A stretch of DNA of 7,677 bases, taken from Bacteroidetes bacterium UBA2364. Its GTDB lineage: Bacteria > Bacteroidota > Rhodothermia > Rhodothermales > UBA2364. The notes under the pieces are model-generated. The model was given only the letters and a program-made list of their open reading frames with translations. It had not been told where the DNA came from and made no database searches. The stretch lies in the NCBI GenBank assembly GCA_002344075.1, contig DDTM01000112.1:11254-18930 (forward strand), given 5' to 3'. This document shows positions 5,863-7,677 of this stretch, piece by piece; position 1 is the stretch's first letter; each line of letters begins with the position of its first letter. Both the position numbers and the translations under genes were made by a program.

Positions 5863-7677
5863 ATGCACCAAACCTTCCTCAAATACGGCCTCCTGTGGAT
5901 GTTGTTATTCCTTTCTGTGAACGCACAACCGAATCCGCATGGCGTGTTTCGAGAAGCGCAATCTTCGTCGTTGCGACGCATCGCCGAATCGGGGCGTATG
6001 ACCGCAATGTACCAAGCGCAAAACGGCGCGTTGTGGATCGGAATGGATACAGGCATTTTTCGATTTCGGAATGTGGAAGCACCAAACGAAATGCAGCCGC
6101 TTCTCCGTGCCAAAATTACGGCGATTCAGGAAACGCGCAACAAGCAGCATGACACGATTTGGTTTGGCACTTCGCAAGGATTATACACTTGGCAGGAGGC
6201 GACACAACAACTAAAACGCCACGAAGCATTTGGCACACAAGCTATTTTGGCACTCGCCCAAGACCGTGATGCGCTTTGGATCGCCACCGAACAACACTTG
6301 TACCGCCTGAAACAAGGCAACTCGAAACCTGAAACGCAACTCGAAACCTTCGCCCTTCCGCAAAACCTGCCACAACGCCTCTATTTGGAAAACTTACATT
6401 TCGTTGGCAACCAGCTTTTTCTTACTTACGCCAATCATACCCAAATTTATTGCTTCGATATAGCCCGAAAGCAATACGCTACTCTTCCAATCAACCAAAC
6501 ACTTCATGTTTCAGCAAATGATGGACAATACTTGTGGTTGGGTACCAAAATAGGACTGTGGCGATTTGAGCCGCAAAATGGTAACTTAGAACAAAAATTA
6601 AAAAGTGGCATTGGGAGCATTGCGGCAAATAACAAACAAGTTGCTGTTTCGACGGATGACGGCGTGTTCGTCAAATCAGAGGCGAATTTCGTATCGCTTC
6701 ACCCAGAGCCTATGATTCAAATCGGCGTGGATGCTTTTGGTAGGATTTGGGGATGGGCGCAAAATAAGTTCTGGCAAGGACAACTCACACCCAATTTTAT
6801 CACCACATTCAACAAGCAAAATCAGCGCCTCAAAAGCGATTTCGTGTATGCTATGACGAGTTCGGCAAATGGAAATGGTTTATGGATTGCCAATCAGCAG
6901 ACGATTTCATACCTGAAACAACCGAAGAACACGTCAAGTCATCAAAATGTGAAACTCTCTGATACACCGCTTTCGATTACGCAACTCATTGCTGATGACG
7001 TTGATGCCAACACATTCTATTTAACCGACGAATTTAGGCAATTTTATAAACAAAAAGATAATAAAACAACGCTTATTCGCAAAAATGTGGAAGCCTTTAC
7101 GGCTTCTGAATCTGAACAAACGCTTTGGCTACTCGAACATACCGAGCATGGACGAGCGCTAATCCAATGGCGACAAGGCAATGAGATCGCACGTCACAAT
7201 TTGCCCAGTTTTTCGGCTTATACGAATGCTATTTTGGAACATCAAGGGCAAATTTGGATGAGTACTGTTGAGAAAAGCGTATATCGCTACGATATTCAAC
7301 AAAAGCGTTTATCCTCCATAAAAGGTTGTTCTAATACGCCAAATACGATTTTCAAAGATACACAAAACACGATTTGGGTAGGCAGTTCAGATGGGTTGGC
7401 GCGCATCAGCGGCGATAAATGTGTTGCTATTCCGCAAGTACAAGCGAAAGTCTTGGCGATTACGGCAAGCCAACACGACCCGAATGCACTTTGGTTCTCC
7501 GCCGAAACTTCGCCACAACACTTTGCCATTGGGCGCTATGATACCAAAACGAATACCGTGCATTATCTCACCGAAGGAAGCGGCGTTTTATCGCTATTAC
7601 AAGTTCGGAGTGCGACAAGTTTCGAGCGTAACGTGTGTTTCGGTAGTTTAAATGGCGCAATTTGCATAGACACTTCC
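5863..7677 (+). CDS. Two-component-regulator propeller sensor, 3'-truncated by window end
   Basis: The frame stays open from the ATG at 5863 to the last base (605 codons, no stop), so the gene is partial. The N-terminus MHQTFLKYGLLWMLLFLSVN followed by A|QP is a clear signal peptide, with cleavage near 21/22. Then come repeated blades of the reg_prop type (x-LWIGTxxGLxRx), seen at residues of about 57 (ALWIGMDTGIFRF), 99 (TIWFGTSQGLYTW), 139, 185 (degenerate), 224 (LWLGTKIGLWRF), 262, 295, 340, 385, 422, 464, 504 (TIWVGSSDGLARI), 543 and 592. Fourteen blades match the two seven-bladed propellers typical of periplasmic sensors in this class. A Y_Y_Y domain, a membrane helix and a histidine kinase, LytTR or HTH output domain would be expected beyond the window; none is visible here. 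The ligand is unknown. The gap to the upstream stop is 14 bases with no Shine-Dalgarno, so co-transcription with the nucleotidyltransferase pair is plausible. Confidence 0.9.
   Translation, partial: MHQTFLKYGLLWMLLFLSVNAQPNPHGVFREAQSSSLRRIAESGRMTAMYQAQNGALWIGMDTGIFRFRNVEAPNEMQPLLRAKITAIQETRNKQHDTIWFGTSQGLYTWQEATQQLKRHEAFGTQAILALAQDRDALWIATEQHLYRLKQGNSKPETQLETFALPQNLPQRLYLENLHFVGNQLFLTYANHTQIYCFDIARKQYATLPINQTLHVSANDGQYLWLGTKIGLWRFEPQNGNLEQKLKSGIGSIAANNKQVAVSTDDGVFVKSEANFVSLHPEPMIQIGVDAFGRIWGWAQNKFWQGQLTPNFITTFNKQNQRLKSDFVYAMTSSANGNGLWIANQQTISYLKQPKNTSSHQNVKLSDTPLSITQLIADDVDANTFYLTDEFRQFYKQKDNKTTLIRKNVEAFTASESEQTLWLLEHTEHGRALIQWRQGNEIARHNLPSFSAYTNAILEHQGQIWMSTVEKSVYRYDIQQKRLSSIKGCSNTPNTIFKDTQNTIWVGSSDGLARISGDKCVAIPQVQAKVLAITASQHDPNALWFSAETSPQHFAIGRYDTKTNTVHYLTEGSGVLSLLQVRSATSFERNVCFGSLNGAICIDTS

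Noticed and set aside
5781..6320. Short reading frames on both strands over the start of the propeller gene
   Set aside because: The forward frame from 5863 has a signal peptide and blade repeats and stays open for 605 codons; the others lack any domain and overlap it completely.

Overview
The window looks like part of a Bacteroidota chromosome, probably a free-living Cytophagia- or Saprospiria-like lineage. This rests on gene content: a TPR-CHAT protein, a DUF6922-like/AbiEii-like nucleotidyltransferase pair and a two-component-regulator propeller sensor. It is supported by starts that lack Shine-Dalgarno sequences and follow A/T-rich leaders, and by three signal peptides that all place Gln right after the predicted cleavage site. 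No rRNA, tRNA, CRISPR array or transposase is visible. All five genes are on the + strand and packed closely; the longest gene-free stretch is 163 bases.

Layout: (1) 124-4005 encodes a very large exported protein of about 1293 residues, with a signal peptide, N-terminal ankyrin repeats, about eleven 42-residue kinesin-light-chain-type TPRs and a C-terminal CHAT (caspase-like) protease domain with an intact-looking His/Cys pair. (2) 4169-4912 encodes a secreted protein of 247 residues that I do not recognise. (3) 4992-5285 and 5240-5848 overlap by 46 bases and form a two-gene unit: a small DUF6922-like protein (probable antitoxin-type partner) and an AbiEii/AbiGii-family nucleotidyltransferase with a complete-looking active site. 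(4) 5863-7677 begins 14 bases after the nucleotidyltransferase stop and runs off the window. It encodes a signal peptide followed by 14 beta-propeller blade repeats, the sensor half of a Bacteroidota two-component-regulator-propeller protein.

The most unusual feature is the first gene. Its middle (about 600-2760, the TPR part) is very AT-rich, while both ends (ankyrin and CHAT) are GC-rich, and the changes fall close to the domain borders. This suggests a mosaic gene whose TPR recognition module was swapped in or evolved separately. The spaces before genes 1, 2 and 3 carry related degenerate 14-bp units, and the 4006-4168 gap holds two inverted repeats.

How the genes might work together is inference. 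Genes 1, 2 and 5 encode envelope or periplasmic proteins, and the CHAT protease with the adjacent secreted unknown could be an enzyme/partner pair. The nucleotidyltransferase pair is cytoplasmic and looks like a self-contained toxin-antitoxin-type cassette that may share a transcript with the downstream sensor.
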